The position numbers were made by a program, and so were the translations under genes. The notes under the pieces were generated by a model. That model was not told the DNA's origin, ran no database searches, and worked only from the letters and a program-made list of their open reading frames with translations. From NCBI GenBank assembly GCA_017882455.1, contig JADGPL010000005.1:1-64000 (forward strand): a stretch of 64,000 nucleotides of DNA, read 5' to 3'. Below are positions 19,945 through 30,827 of the stretch, piece after piece; position 1 is the stretch's first letter, and each line of letters begins with the position of its first letter. Origin of the DNA: Solirubrobacteraceae bacterium (lineage in GTDB: Bacteria > Actinomycetota > Thermoleophilia > Solirubrobacterales > Solirubrobacteraceae).

Positions 19945-20391
19945 ATGAGACGAGGCATCACCGCTTCGATCGCCTGTTGCGCGCTGGCCCTGATGGCGGG
20001 CTGCGGCTCCTCGAGCAGCTCGAGCAGCAACTCCACCACCACGTCCACCGCCACCACCGCCGCGAGCGGGCTGAAACCGAACACCACACCGAACTACGCC
20101 AAGCCGTCGGCCTCGGCGCCGGTGCAGAGCGGGCTCGTGCAGATCGCCTATCGCAACATCGCGATCGACCCGGACACGCTCAGAGTGAAGGTGGGGAGCA
20201 CGATCAGGTGGACCAACTACGACTCGGTCGAACACAACGTCACCAGCGAGGGCGGCCCGCAGAAGTTCGCCTCCAAGGACTTCGGCGAAAACGCCACGTT
20301 CGAGATCAAGGCCAACAAACCCGGCCTCATCCACTACCAGTGCACGATCCACCCGGCATCCATGAACGGGACGATCGAAGTGGTGAAGTGA
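19945..20391 (+). CDS. Cupredoxin (plastocyanin-like) lipoprotein
   Basis: Secreted, lipid-anchored blue-copper protein of 148 residues. Signal peptide with lipobox LMAGC (about residues 17-21), then a Ser/Thr-rich linker, then a single cupredoxin domain whose type 1 copper ligands are visible: His in VEHNVTS and the C-x2-H-x4-M set in YQCTIHPASMNG. The ATG at 19945 has AGAAAGGA upstream. It probably carries electrons or copper at the cell surface; the partner is unknown. Monocistronic, divergent from argF across 146 bases in which nothing else was seen. Confidence 0.88.
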   Translation: MRRGITASIACCALALMAGCGSSSSSSSNSTTTSTATTAASGLKPNTTPNYAKPSASAPVQSGLVQIAYRNIAIDPDTLRVKVGSTIRWTNYDSVEHNVTSEGGPQKFASKDFGENATFEIKANKPGLIHYQCTIHPASMNGTIEVVK

Positions 20392-20474
20392 GGATGTGAT
20401 GATGGCTGCGGCGCGATCCTGAGAGCGCGGCGCGTGGCTGGAGCGCGCGCCGCCCGGTGAGCGCGCGCCGCTCC

Positions 20475-22683
<2,209 letters not shown>

Positions 22684-22749
22684 GGGAGTGATGCTAGCCC
22701 GCCCCCTGCGGCGGGGTGCGGCGGCGGGCCTGCGAGACTGCATCGCGCC

Positions 22750-23436
22750 ATGGCAACCGTCGATCAAGGCGCCGAGCGTCGTGCGCGCCTGGCAGCCGCG
22801 AGGCTGTATCTCGTGTGCGCCGGCTACCCCGACGCGGGCGTGCTGCCGGACCTGCTGCGCGGCGCGGTGGCGGGCGGCGTGGACGTGGTGCAGCTGCGCG
22901 AGAAGCAGCTCGGAGACGATGAGCTCGCGGCCGTGGCCAACGCCTGCCGGGCACTGTGCGAGCGCCTCGGGGTGCTGCTGATCGTCAACGACCGCCCGCT
23001 GGTGGCGCGCGAGGTCGGCGCGGACGGGGTCCACGTCGGCCAGGACGACATGCCCGTGGCGGAGGTGCGCGAGCTCGTCGGCCCCGACATGCTGATCGGC
23101 CTCTCCACGCACGCCCCCGAGGAGATCGACGCGGTGGACCCCGCCGTCGTGGACTACATCGGGGTGGGCCCGATCCACGAGACTCCCACCAAGGAGGGTC
23201 GCCCGGCCGTGGGCCTCGAGCTGATCCGCTACGCCACCGCCCACGCGCCGGTGCCGTTCTTCGCGATCGGCGGTCTCTCCGCCGAGAACCTCGACGAGGC
23301 GCTCGACGCGGGCGCCGAGCGCGTGTGCGTCCTGCGCGCCATCGCCGACGCCGAGGACCCCGAGACTGCGGCGGCCGCCATTCGCGCGCGCCTGGACCCG
23401 CGGGCGCCGGAGCGCCCGCGAGCGCCGGAGCGCTGA
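22750..23436 (+). CDS. thiE: Thiamine-phosphate synthase ThiE
   Basis: Couples HMP-pyrophosphate and thiazole phosphate to thiamine phosphate. TIM-barrel motifs: VDVVQLREKQLGDDEL, LLIVNDRPLVAREVGADGVHVGQDDMPV, IGLSTHAPEEI, DYIGVGPIHETPTKEG and FFAIGGLSAEN, all in the expected order. It has 228 residues, with an Arg/Pro-rich tail (APERPRAPER) beyond the domain. Transcribed away from thiO; the membrane-protein gene downstream begins one base after the stop. Confidence 0.95.
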   Translation: MATVDQGAERRARLAAARLYLVCAGYPDAGVLPDLLRGAVAGGVDVVQLREKQLGDDELAAVANACRALCERLGVLLIVNDRPLVAREVGADGVHVGQDDMPVAEVRELVGPDMLIGLSTHAPEEIDAVDPAVVDYIGVGPIHETPTKEGRPAVGLELIRYATAHAPVPFFAIGGLSAENLDEALDAGAERVCVLRAIADAEDPETAAAAIRARLDPRAPERPRAPER

Positions 23437-23437
23437 G

Positions 23438-23914
23438 TTGCCTGGCGAGAGCGGCGAGGAGACGGAGAGCCGCGCGCTCGAGCGGGCCCGGCGCGAGGAG
23501 GCCGCGCGCGCGGCCCTCACGCCGCTGGCCGACGACGAGCGCCCCACCCCGCTGCTGGTCGCCGTGGCCGTGTCCGTGGCGCTCGGGGTCGCCGTGCTCG
23601 TCGGAGCGCTGAGCGTCCACGACCTCGCCCGTCGTGGCGGCTCGCTCCCGGGAGCGCTGTTCATCGCGGCGCTGCTGGCGCTGCTCGCCCGCGGGATGTA
23701 CGCGCGACGCTACTGGGCGGTGCTCGGCTTCGAGGCGCTGCTCGCCTTCCAGATCCTCGTCACCTCGCTGGCGCTGGTGGTCGCCTCCACGATCGCCGCG
23801 GCGGCGGTGTGCGTGGCCAGCGTCGGGCTCGGCGGCTGGCTGTTCTGGAAGCTCGTACGCGTGATGGGTCGCATCCAGGCGGGCGAACAGCGCGATCGCC
23901 CGCCCGCCGGGTAG
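23438..23914 (+). CDS. Small four-helix membrane protein, unknown
   Basis: 158 residues: a charged cytoplasmic N-terminus (1-38), then four hydrophobic helices (about 41-62, 72-90, 92-117, 118-142) and a short polar tail. TTG at 23438, one base after the thiE stop, is the only start that keeps the charged leader; translation would be coupled to thiE. Composition and GC3 match the neighbours, so I take it as real. No family recognised; a role linked to thiamine is not implied by sequence. Confidence 0.62.
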   Translation: MPGESGEETESRALERARREEAARAALTPLADDERPTPLLVAVAVSVALGVAVLVGALSVHDLARRGGSLPGALFIAALLALLARGMYARRYWAVLGFEALLAFQILVTSLALVVASTIAAAAVCVASVGLGGWLFWKLVRVMGRIQAGEQRDRPPAG

Positions 23915-23956
23915 CGTGCGGGCCGGCCCTTCAACGCTTCGATAGGCTCAGCTCAT

Positions 23957-25369
23957 ATGGCTGAGAGCTCCTACGACGTCATCGTCATCGGCTCCGGACC
24001 CGGTGGCTATGTCGCCGCGATCCGCGCCGCCCAGCTCGGCAAGAAGACCGCTGTGGTCGAGCGGGACAAGGTCGGCGGGCGCTGTCTGAACTACGCCTGC
24101 ATCCCCGCCAAGGCGGTGCTGCGCTCGGCCGATCTGCTCAGCGAGATCCGCGACTCCGAGGAGTTCGGGCTGAAGGTGAGCGGCGTCGAGGTGGACTATG
24201 CGGCGATCCAGGCGCGCCGCGGGAAGGTCGTCTCCACGCTCACCTCCGGCGTCAGTGGCTTGTTCAAGAAAAACAAGATCGACTACATCGAGGGAGACGG
24301 CACCCTGACCGCCGACGGCGACGTCCGCGTCGGCACCCCACAAGGGGGCACACCCCCTGCGGGGGCGCAGGCGGGCGAGCAGGCCTACGGAGCGGGCAGC
24401 GTGATCCTCGCCACGGGGTCGGTCCCGCGCGCGATCCCGGGCGTCGAGTTCGGCGGGCGCGTGATCGGCACCGAGCAGGCCTGGGCGCTCGAGGAGGTCC
24501 CGGCCCGTCTGACCGTGGTGGGCGCCGGCGCCTCCGGCGCCGAGATCGCCTCCGCCTTCGCGCGCCTCGGCAGCGAGGTGATCCTGCTGGAGGCCCTCGA
24601 CCGCGTGCTGCCCACCGAGGACGCCGACATCTCGCGACTGGTCGAGCGCGGACTCAAGCGCCAGGGCATCGACGTGCACACGGGCACGCCCGTGGCCGAG
24701 GTGAGCACGGGCGAGACGAGCGTCAGCTTCTCCTACGGCGAGAGCTCGGGCGAGGCGGACTACCTCGTGATCTGCGCCGGGCGCGCCGCGGACGTGGACG
24801 GCCTCGGCCTGGCCGAGGCAGGGGTCGAGCTGGACGATCGCGGGCTGGTCAGGGTGGACGGCGCCCTGCGCACGTCACGTCCGGGGGTCTATGCGATCGG
24901 GGATCTCGTGCAGGGGCCTGCGCTGGCCCACAAGGCCTCGGACGAGGGCGTGATCGCGGCCGAGGACATCGCCGGACTGCAGACCCACCCGATCGCCTAC
25001 AACGACATCCCCCGTGCCACCTTCTGCACGCCCAACGTCGGCTCCTTCGGTCTGACCGAGGCGCAGGCCCGCGAGCAGGGCTACGACGTGGTCGTCGGCA
25101 AGGTCCCCTACGGCGCCGTCGGCGGAGGCACGGTCTACGGCGACCGCACGGGCCTGGTCAAGGTCGTCGGCGAGAGCTCCTACGGCGAGCTGCTGGGTGG
25201 GCACATCGTGGGCTCACGCGCCACCGAGCTGATCCAGGAGCTGGTCAACGTGCGCGCGCTGGAGGGGGGCTTCCCGGAGCTCGCCCGCATCATCCACGGC
25301 CACCCCACCCTGTCCGAGGCCGTGATGGAAGCCGGGCGCGCCGCCGACGGCTGGCTCATCCACGGCTGA
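23957..25369 (+). CDS. lpdA: Dihydrolipoamide dehydrogenase (E3)
   Basis: Flavoprotein disulfide reductase that reoxidises the lipoyl groups of the pyruvate dehydrogenase complex. FAD motif VIGSGPGGYVAA (10-21), redox-active pair C43/C48 in GGRCLNYACIPAK, NAD motif VVGAGASGAEIASAF, and the C-terminal HGHPTLSEAVMEA that supplies the active-site His-Glu. Heads a rightward run that ends with the E2 gene. Odd point: residues about 126-142 (from TPQGGT on) form a Gly/Pro/Gln-rich insertion just before the conserved VILATGS strand, encoded by alternating C and G runs. Confidence 0.95.
   Translation: MAESSYDVIVIGSGPGGYVAAIRAAQLGKKTAVVERDKVGGRCLNYACIPAKAVLRSADLLSEIRDSEEFGLKVSGVEVDYAAIQARRGKVVSTLTSGVSGLFKKNKIDYIEGDGTLTADGDVRVGTPQGGTPPAGAQAGEQAYGAGSVILATGSVPRAIPGVEFGGRVIGTEQAWALEEVPARLTVVGAGASGAEIASAFARLGSEVILLEALDRVLPTEDADISRLVERGLKRQGIDVHTGTPVAEVSTGETSVSFSYGESSGEADYLVICAGRAADVDGLGLAEAGVELDDRGLVRVDGALRTSRPGVYAIGDLVQGPALAHKASDEGVIAAEDIAGLQTHPIAYNDIPRATFCTPNVGSFGLTEAQAREQGYDVVVGKVPYGAVGGGTVYGDRTGLVKVVGESSYGELLGGHIVGSRATELIQELVNVRALEGGFPELARIIHGHPTLSEAVMEAGRAADGWLIHG
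24335..24352 (+). repeat. In-frame 18-bp repeat, copy 1 (lpdA)
   Basis: ACCCCACAAGGGGGCACA occurs here and again at 36589-36606. In both genes it is on the coding strand and in the same frame, giving TPQGGT. In this copy the sequence continues as CCCCC and GGGGG runs that can form small hairpins. Confidence 0.6.
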
Positions 25370-25373
25370 GGAC

Positions 25374-25991
25374 GTGTCCTCAGACGCGGCCGCCTTCTAC
25401 TTCGACCTGGCCAGCCCGCTGGCCTACCTCGCGGCCGAGCGGATCCTGCAGGTGCTCGGCGCGCCGGCCGAGTGGCAGCCGGTGCTCGCGCGCGAGCTCC
25501 CCGGCGCAGAGAGCTTCGAGTCCTTTCGCTGCGCCGAGGAGCGCGAGGTCTTCAGCGCCGAGATCGCCCGCCGCGCCCAGGAGCTCGAACTGCAGCCGCT
25601 GCGCCTGCCCGAGCCCTTCCCCTTCGACAGCTCCCTGGCGATGCGCGTGGCCACCTACGCCAAGTCGATCGGGCGCACCGTGCCCTTCGCCCAGGCCGCC
25701 TTCCGCCAGGCCTTCGCGGGCGGACGCTCGCTGGCGGATCCGGACAACGTGCTGATCGCGGCCGCCGCCTGTGAGATGCACCCGGCAGCCGTGCTCAAAG
25801 GGGCGGGGCTGCGCTCCGTCGCCGAGCAGCTCAGCGCGGCCACACGGGCCGCCGCTGAGGCGGGCGTGACCGACGTACCCGCCGTGGCCATCGCCGGACG
25901 CGTCTTCCACGGCGAGCGCGCACCCGAGGAGGCCGCCGCGCACATGCGCGCGCACGTGCGCGGTCGGCCCGTCGCGGGAGCCGGACGGTGA
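25374..25991 (+). CDS. DsbA-fold protein, 2-hydroxychromene-2-carboxylate isomerase-like
   Basis: Thioredoxin-superfamily protein of the DSBA/HCCA-isomerase group, 205 residues, likely cytoplasmic (no signal peptide). The N-terminal strand AAFYFDLASPLAYLAAERI has Ser at the position of the CxxC cysteine, as in kappa-class glutathione transferases and HCCA isomerases; the cis-Pro element appears as VTDVPAVAIAGRVFHG. GTG start, four bases after lpdA; its stop overlaps the next gene (GTGA). Its place inside a pyruvate dehydrogenase operon is unusual; the substrate is unknown. Confidence 0.78.
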   Translation: MSSDAAAFYFDLASPLAYLAAERILQVLGAPAEWQPVLARELPGAESFESFRCAEEREVFSAEIARRAQELELQPLRLPEPFPFDSSLAMRVATYAKSIGRTVPFAQAAFRQAFAGGRSLADPDNVLIAAAACEMHPAAVLKGAGLRSVAEQLSAATRAAAEAGVTDVPAVAIAGRVFHGERAPEEAAAHMRAHVRGRPVAGAGR

Positions 25992-26227
25992 GAGCCAAGG
26001 ACGCCTACCGGCTGATCGTCACCCGCGGCGGGCGGGCGCCGGCGCTGCTGGCGGACACGAGCCGCGTGGACCACATCGAGGTCGTGGAGGTCGACAGCGG
26101 CGAAGCGGTCCTCTTCTGGGACCGCCCCCCGCAGGCGGCCTCGAAGCTCGCGCGGGCGCTGCGGGCCGACCTCTCCCAGCTGCAGGCCGAGGAGTTCATG
26201 GCGCGCTGGGCTACCGTGGAGCACTGA
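25988..26227 (+). CDS. Small conserved-looking protein in PDH operon, unknown
   Basis: 79 residues, no signal or membrane segment. Alternating hydrophobic pattern in HIEVVEVDSGEAVLFWDR and a helical second half (PPQAASKLARALRADLSQLQAEEFMARW) suggest a small alpha/beta fold. The GTG overlaps the preceding stop by four bases and the stop overlaps the E1-alpha ATG by one base, so translation is coupled on both sides, which argues that it is a real gene with a role tied to the complex. No family recognised. Confidence 0.68.
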   Translation: MRAKDAYRLIVTRGGRAPALLADTSRVDHIEVVEVDSGEAVLFWDRPPQAASKLARALRADLSQLQAEEFMARWATVEH

Positions 26228-27408
26228 TGGCAAGCCTCCCCGAACCGGACCGCACGCGCGAGTGGCTGAGCACGATGACGCTCATCCGCCGCTTCGAGGA
26301 GCGGGCGGGCGAGATGTACGCACGGGCCAAGGTCGGAGGCTTCCTGCACCTGTCGATCGGCGAGGAGGCCACGATCGTGGGCAGCGCCAGAGCGCTGCGC
26401 GACAGCGACTACCTGATCTCGACCTACCGCTCCCACGGGCACGCGCTCGTGCGCGGCACGCCGCCCGAGAACGTGATGGCCGAGCTGTTCGGGCGCGTGG
26501 ACGGCTGCTCGGGCGGCCGCGGCGGCTCGATGCACATGTTCGACCTGAGCCGCCGCTTCATGGGCGGCTACGGCATCGTCGGCGGCAACCTCCCGATCGC
26601 CGCTGGGATCGCGCTCTCGAGCGACTACCGCGACACCGACGAGGTCACCCTCTGCGTGTTCGGCGACGGCGCCTCCAACCAGGGGACCTTCGGCGAGACG
26701 CTCAACCTCGCCGCCCTGTGGAAGCTCCCTGTCGTGTTCATGGTCACCAACAACCAGTTCGGCATGGGCACCGCGCTGCGCCGCCACTCGGCCGTGACCG
26801 ACCTGCAGCGCAAGGGCGAGAGCCTCGGAGTTCCGGGCATGCGCTGCGACGGGATGGACGTGCTCGACACCCACGCCGTCCTGGCCGAGGCCGTGGCCCG
26901 GGTGCGCGAGGAGCGCTGCCCGGTGCTCGTGGAGGCCGTCACCTACCGCTTCCGCGGGCACTCGATGGCAGACCCCGAGCAGTACCGCACGAAGGAGGAG
27001 GTCGCCCTTTGGCGGGAGCGCGACCCGATCCCGGCGTTCGCCGAGCTGCTGATCGGAGAGGGCGTCATCGACGAGGCCGAGCGCGAGCGCATCGACGCCG
27101 AGGCGATCGCGCGGGTGGACGCGGCCGTGGAGTTCGCCGAGGCCTCGCCGTTCCCGGCGCCCGAGTCGCTGTATGACGACGTGTACGTGCTCGACCCGAA
27201 CGTCCGCGGGCGCTACTCCGCACAGACCTCCGAGGAGCAGGCCAACCGTGCCCGGACCGCCGCGGCGGCTCCCGAGGACTCGGCCCAGGCGGCCAACGAC
27301 GAGATCCCCCAGCAGCTGACCCAGGCGCTCGCCGCGGGCGAGGACGGCGGCGAGACCTCGGCGACGGGAAGCTCAGCGGCGGGAAGCTCCGCGGCGGGGG
27401 CCTCCTGA
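26227..27408 (+). CDS. pdhA: Pyruvate dehydrogenase E1 component, alpha subunit
   Basis: Thiamine-diphosphate-dependent decarboxylase subunit of a 2-oxoacid dehydrogenase. The ThDP motif starts GDGASNQGTFGE and ends MVTNNQFGMGT; RSHGHALVRGTPPENVMAELFGR and GGSMHMFD are typical of the pyruvate/acetoin E1-alpha group. 393 residues, about 50 more than usual because of a C-terminal tail rich in Ala, Ser, Gly and Glu (partly a GSSAA repeat), probably disordered. Overlaps the genes on both sides by one base. Pyruvate rather than branched-chain specificity is inferred from motif style and the lipB/lipA neighbours. Confidence 0.92.
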   Translation: MASLPEPDRTREWLSTMTLIRRFEERAGEMYARAKVGGFLHLSIGEEATIVGSARALRDSDYLISTYRSHGHALVRGTPPENVMAELFGRVDGCSGGRGGSMHMFDLSRRFMGGYGIVGGNLPIAAGIALSSDYRDTDEVTLCVFGDGASNQGTFGETLNLAALWKLPVVFMVTNNQFGMGTALRRHSAVTDLQRKGESLGVPGMRCDGMDVLDTHAVLAEAVARVREERCPVLVEAVTYRFRGHSMADPEQYRTKEEVALWRERDPIPAFAELLIGEGVIDEAERERIDAEAIARVDAAVEFAEASPFPAPESLYDDVYVLDPNVRGRYSAQTSEEQANRARTAAAAPEDSAQAANDEIPQQLTQALAAGEDGGETSATGSSAAGSSAAGAS

Positions 27409-28427
27409 TGGCCCAGATGCGCTACCGCGAGGCGTTGAACGCGGCCCTGCGCGAGGAGCTCGGGCGGGACGAGCGCGTGATCCTGATGGGCGAGGACATC
27501 GGCGTGTTCGGGGGCGCCTTCAAGGTCACCGACGGCCTGCTCGAGGAGTTCGGCGAGAAGCGCATCCGCGACACGCCCATATCGGAGAACACGATCGTGG
27601 GCGTGGGCGTGGGCGCCGCGATGACCGGGCTGCGCCCGGTGGTGGAGCTGATGACGATCAACTTCGCGCTGCTGGCCTTCGACCAGATCGTCAACCACGC
27701 GGCCCACATCCATTACATGTTCGGCGGGCAGGTGCGCGTGCCGCTGGTCGTGCGCATGCCCCAGGGCGCCGGGCACCAGCTGGGACCGACGCACTCCCAC
27801 TGCCTGGAGGCGATGTTCCTGCACGTCCCCGGCCTGCTCGTGGCCGTGCCCGCAACCGCGGCCGACGCCAAGGGCCTGCTGAAGAGCGCGATCCGCGAGG
27901 AGAACCCCGTGATCTTCATCGAGCACGAGTCCCTCTACGGCGTCCGCGGCGAGGTCCCCGAGGGCGAGGACGAGCTGGTGCCCTTCGGCCTGGCGCGGGT
28001 CGCGCGCGAGGGCTCGGACGTGACGATCGTGGGCGTCTCGCGTATGGCCCTCACGGCCGAGCGGGCCGCCGAGACGCTCGCGAGCGAGCACGGGGTGCAG
28101 GCCGAGGTGATCGACCCGCGCACCCTGCGCCCGCTCGACCTCGACACGATCCTCGAGTCCGTGCGCAAGACCAACCACTGCGTGATCGTCGAGGAGGGCT
28201 GGCCCCACGGCGGCGTCGGCGCCAACCTCGCCGCCCTCGTCTCCGAACAGGCCTTCGACGACCTCGACGCGCCCGTGCAGCGCGTGGCCGGAGCCGACGT
28301 GCCGATGCCCTACTCCAAGCCCCTGGAGGACATCGCCTACCCGCACGAGCCGCAGATCGTCCACGCGGCCCTCGCCGCGCTGGGCACGCGCGCGGACGCC
28401 GCCGGCGCGCAGGGAGCCACGCGATGA
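27408..28427 (+). CDS. pdhB: Pyruvate dehydrogenase E1 component, beta subunit
   Basis: Partner of E1-alpha, forming the alpha2-beta2 decarboxylase. Characteristic segments: VILMGEDIGVFGGAFKVTDGLLEEFG, DTPISENTIVGVGVGAAMTGLRPVVEL, YMFGGQVRVPLVVRMPQGAG, and the C-terminal EVIDPRTLRPLD and VAGADVPMPYSKPLE. 339 residues, normal length. ATG overlaps the pdhA stop by one base; the next gene starts inside its last codons. Confidence 0.94.
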   Translation: MAQMRYREALNAALREELGRDERVILMGEDIGVFGGAFKVTDGLLEEFGEKRIRDTPISENTIVGVGVGAAMTGLRPVVELMTINFALLAFDQIVNHAAHIHYMFGGQVRVPLVVRMPQGAGHQLGPTHSHCLEAMFLHVPGLLVAVPATAADAKGLLKSAIREENPVIFIEHESLYGVRGEVPEGEDELVPFGLARVAREGSDVTIVGVSRMALTAERAAETLASEHGVQAEVIDPRTLRPLDLDTILESVRKTNHCVIVEEGWPHGGVGANLAALVSEQAFDDLDAPVQRVAGADVPMPYSKPLEDIAYPHEPQIVHAALAALGTRADAAGAQGATR

Positions 28428-29728
28428 GCGAGATCGTGATGCCGCGCCTGTCGGACACGATGGAGGAGGGCACGATCCTGCGCTGGCTGAAGGGAGACGG
28501 CGATCAGGTGGCCCGCGGCGAGGAGCTCGTGGAGATCGAGACGGACAAGGCCACCATGACCTACGAGTCAGACCTCGAGGGCGTTCTGCGGATCGTCGCC
28601 GCCGAGGGCGCCACGCTGCCCGTGGGCGAGCTGATCGCGACCGTCGGCGAGGCGAGCGCGAGCGAGCGCGCACCGGCGGCTGCCGGCGATAGCGGCGCGG
28701 CGAGCGGCGCCGCCCCGGTGCAGGCCGACACAACGGCACAGCCGACCACTGATGAGGACGCAGAGGAGGTGTCCGCACGGGAGCCCAGCGCGGGCGCGCC
28801 CGGCGTGGGCGAGCGCGTGAAGGCCTCGCCGCTGGCCAGACGCATCGCCCGCGAGAGCGGGATCGACCTGCATGCGCTCACGGGCAGCGGCCCGGGTGGG
28901 CGGATCGTCAAGGCCGACGTGCTGGGCGACGGGGCGGCGGGCGCGAGCGCCGCCCCGGAGGCTCCTGCGGGCGCTCCGAGCCTCGAGGGCGTGGCTAAGG
29001 CCAAGGGCGAGACGACCGACGTGGAGCTCTCGCGCACGCAGCAGACGATCGCCCGTCGCATGGCCGAGTCCAAGGCCACGATCCCGGACTTCTCGATCCA
29101 GGCCGAGGTGGACATGGAGGAGTGCGTGAAGCTGCGCTCAGAGCTCAAGCGCATCGCACACACCGAGCTCGCCGGGAGCGCCGGACCCGGCCAGGAGCAG
29201 AGCCAAACGCCGACCTACAACGACATGGTCGTCAAGGCCTGCGCGCTGGCGCTGCGCGAGCACCCGCGCGCCAACGGCAGCTACCGCGACGGGCGCCTGC
29301 AGCTGCACTCGCGCATCAACGTCGGCGTCGCCGTGGCCGCCCAGGACGCGCTTGTCGTCCCCACCGTGTTCGACGCCGACGAGAAGTCGCTCGGCGAGAT
29401 CGCACGCGAGACCCGCAGGCTCGCCGAGCGCGTACGCGCGGCGACGATCACGCCGCCGGAGCTCGGCGGTGGCACCTTCACGGTCTCGAACCTCGGGATG
29501 TACGGGGTGCGCAGCTTCACCGCGATCGTCAACCCCCCGCAGGCGGCGATCCTGTCGGTCGGCTCGCTCGAGCCCCGCGCCGTGGTCCGCGACGGGGCAG
29601 TGCTCGTGCGTCACACGATGACCCTCACGCTGGTCTGCGATCACCGCATCCTCTACGGCGCCGATGCCGCGCAGCTGCTCGCCCGGATCCGCGAGCTGCT
29701 GCAGGCCCCCTCCGCGCTCACGCTGTAG
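28424..29728 (+). CDS. pdhC: Dihydrolipoamide acetyltransferase (E2)
   Basis: Core of the pyruvate dehydrogenase complex. Domains in order: lipoyl domain (1-78) with lipoylated lysine K42 in ETDKATM; Ala/Glu-rich linker; peripheral subunit-binding domain (about 124-160, ASPLARRIARESGIDLHALTG); linker; catalytic acyltransferase domain (about 195-434). The catalytic DHRxxDG motif reads DHRILYG: H407 is kept but the Asp of HxxxDG is Tyr411. Starts within the pdhB stop (ATGA). Lipoyl transfer would use LipB/LipA encoded 1.4 kb downstream. Confidence 0.94.
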   Translation: MSEIVMPRLSDTMEEGTILRWLKGDGDQVARGEELVEIETDKATMTYESDLEGVLRIVAAEGATLPVGELIATVGEASASERAPAAAGDSGAASGAAPVQADTTAQPTTDEDAEEVSAREPSAGAPGVGERVKASPLARRIARESGIDLHALTGSGPGGRIVKADVLGDGAAGASAAPEAPAGAPSLEGVAKAKGETTDVELSRTQQTIARRMAESKATIPDFSIQAEVDMEECVKLRSELKRIAHTELAGSAGPGQEQSQTPTYNDMVVKACALALREHPRANGSYRDGRLQLHSRINVGVAVAAQDALVVPTVFDADEKSLGEIARETRRLAERVRAATITPPELGGGTFTVSNLGMYGVRSFTAIVNPPQAAILSVGSLEPRAVVRDGAVLVRHTMTLTLVCDHRILYGADAAQLLARIRELLQAPSALTL

Positions 29729-29784
29729 GGCTCGAAGCCGCCGCCGCGCCCCATCTGCGAGGCGCGGCGGCCCGGCCGCTCGGC

Positions 29785-30258
29785 TCAGCCCAGGAGCTTG
29801 ACGGCTTCGCCCAGCAGTTTTCTCCCGCTCTTGAGCGCCGCCAGAGCCTTCGTGGCTTCCGCTTGGGCGGCTTCGGGATTGCTCGCCTTGTCCGCAAACG
29901 CCGCCTTCAGTTTTTCGTAGGAGACGATGATCGCCTTGAGGCCCTTGACGAACTTGGCCTTGGCCGCCTTGACCTTGGGGGTCTTGGCCGACTGATGCGC
30001 GACCTTGCTGCGCAGGCCGCCGATCACGGCGATCGAGTTGGTGATCGCTTCCTCGACCGGCGCCGCATTTTTGGTCGTCTTGTATTCGCCCACCGCCGTC
30101 AGCGTGTGGCCTTCCGCCACCGCGATCTTGCTGGAGTAGCTCCTGAACGCCTCCTTGATGCTCGCCTTGCTGGCCATCGCCCCCGTCACCGGGCCCGCCA
30201 GCGCCCCCAGCAGCACCGCCAGGCCGCACGCGGCAACCAACCTCCTTGCACAGGTCAT
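29785..30258 (-). CDS. Secreted helical protein, unknown
   Basis: 157 residues with a clear signal peptide (1-28, ending near GAMA) and a mature part of long amphipathic helices rich in Lys, Ala and Glu (for example VKAAKAKFVKGLKAIIVSYEKLKAAFADKA), no cysteines after the signal. Opposite in orientation to the PDH operon. No family recognised; could be a periplasmic or cell-wall helical-bundle protein. Base composition is slightly less GC-rich than the neighbours. Confidence 0.65.
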   Translation of the reverse strand: MTCARRLVAACGLAVLLGALAGPVTGAMASKASIKEAFRSYSSKIAVAEGHTLTAVGEYKTTKNAAPVEEAITNSIAVIGGLRSKVAHQSAKTPKVKAAKAKFVKGLKAIIVSYEKLKAAFADKASNPEAAQAEATKALAALKSGRKLLGEAVKLLG

Positions 30259-30386
30259 CCGATCCGCCTCCGTTCACCGTCCGCTTCCCCCCGGGCCATG
30301 TCCCGGAGGCTTGCCTGCTAGGCCACTCTAGTTCCCCGTCGACGCTGGGGTCGAACCCCCTGGCGGGCCCGGACAGCGCGCGGGCG

Positions 30387-30827
30387 CTAGGCCGGGCGGA
30401 GGCGCAGCGGGTCCACCCAGCGCAGCCCCGGGAAGCGCGCGAAGTCGTTGTCGCCCGAGCAGAGGGTGGCCCCATGCTCAATCGCGAGGGCCGCGAGGTG
30501 AGCGTCACTCGTCAGATTGCCGCCCGCGCCGAGCGGTGTGAGCAGGTCGCGCAGCACTGCAGCGTGCCGGTCGGTGGGATGGACGACCGTGACGGCCGGC
30601 TGAGCGAGCCAGCGGTCGATGACGTCGAGTGCCTGCGCCGCCTTCCATGGACGAGCTACGGTCCTCGCGTTGGTCGTGATCCGCAGGAAGCCGATCAGCA
30701 CGAGCCAGGCGAACGCAACCGTCTCGGCGCCCGAGAGCGTCGTCTCGACCCAGTCGAGGGCCCCCTCATGATGGGTCGCCGTCTCGTCTGCCGCGTACAC
30801 GAGCAGGTTGACGTCGGGCAGGATCAC
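30387..30827 (-). CDS. vapC: VapC-family PIN-domain toxin
   Basis: Putative RNase toxin, 146 residues. PIN-domain acidic residues: D5 in PDVNLLVYAAD, the Asp of LTSDAHLAALAIEHG, and Asp pair in SGDNDFARFPGLRW. The segment LVLIGFLRITTNAR is typical of this VapC subgroup (F-L-R-I-T-T-N); the second-helix Glu found in other VapCs is not obvious. ATG overlaps the stop of the antitoxin gene by four bases, the usual antitoxin-toxin layout. Confidence 0.88.
   Translation of the reverse strand: MILPDVNLLVYAADETATHHEGALDWVETTLSGAETVAFAWLVLIGFLRITTNARTVARPWKAAQALDVIDRWLAQPAVTVVHPTDRHAAVLRDLLTPLGAGGNLTSDAHLAALAIEHGATLCSGDNDFARFPGLRWVDPLRLRPA

Noticed and set aside
22684-22749. TPP riboswitch for thiE/thiO
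   Set aside because: The divergent gap is 66 bases, too short, and the conserved THI-box segments are absent.
30340-30375. Fragment resembling a tRNA T-arm (GGGGTCGAACCCC)
   Set aside because: No acceptor, D or anticodon arms can be built around it on either strand.
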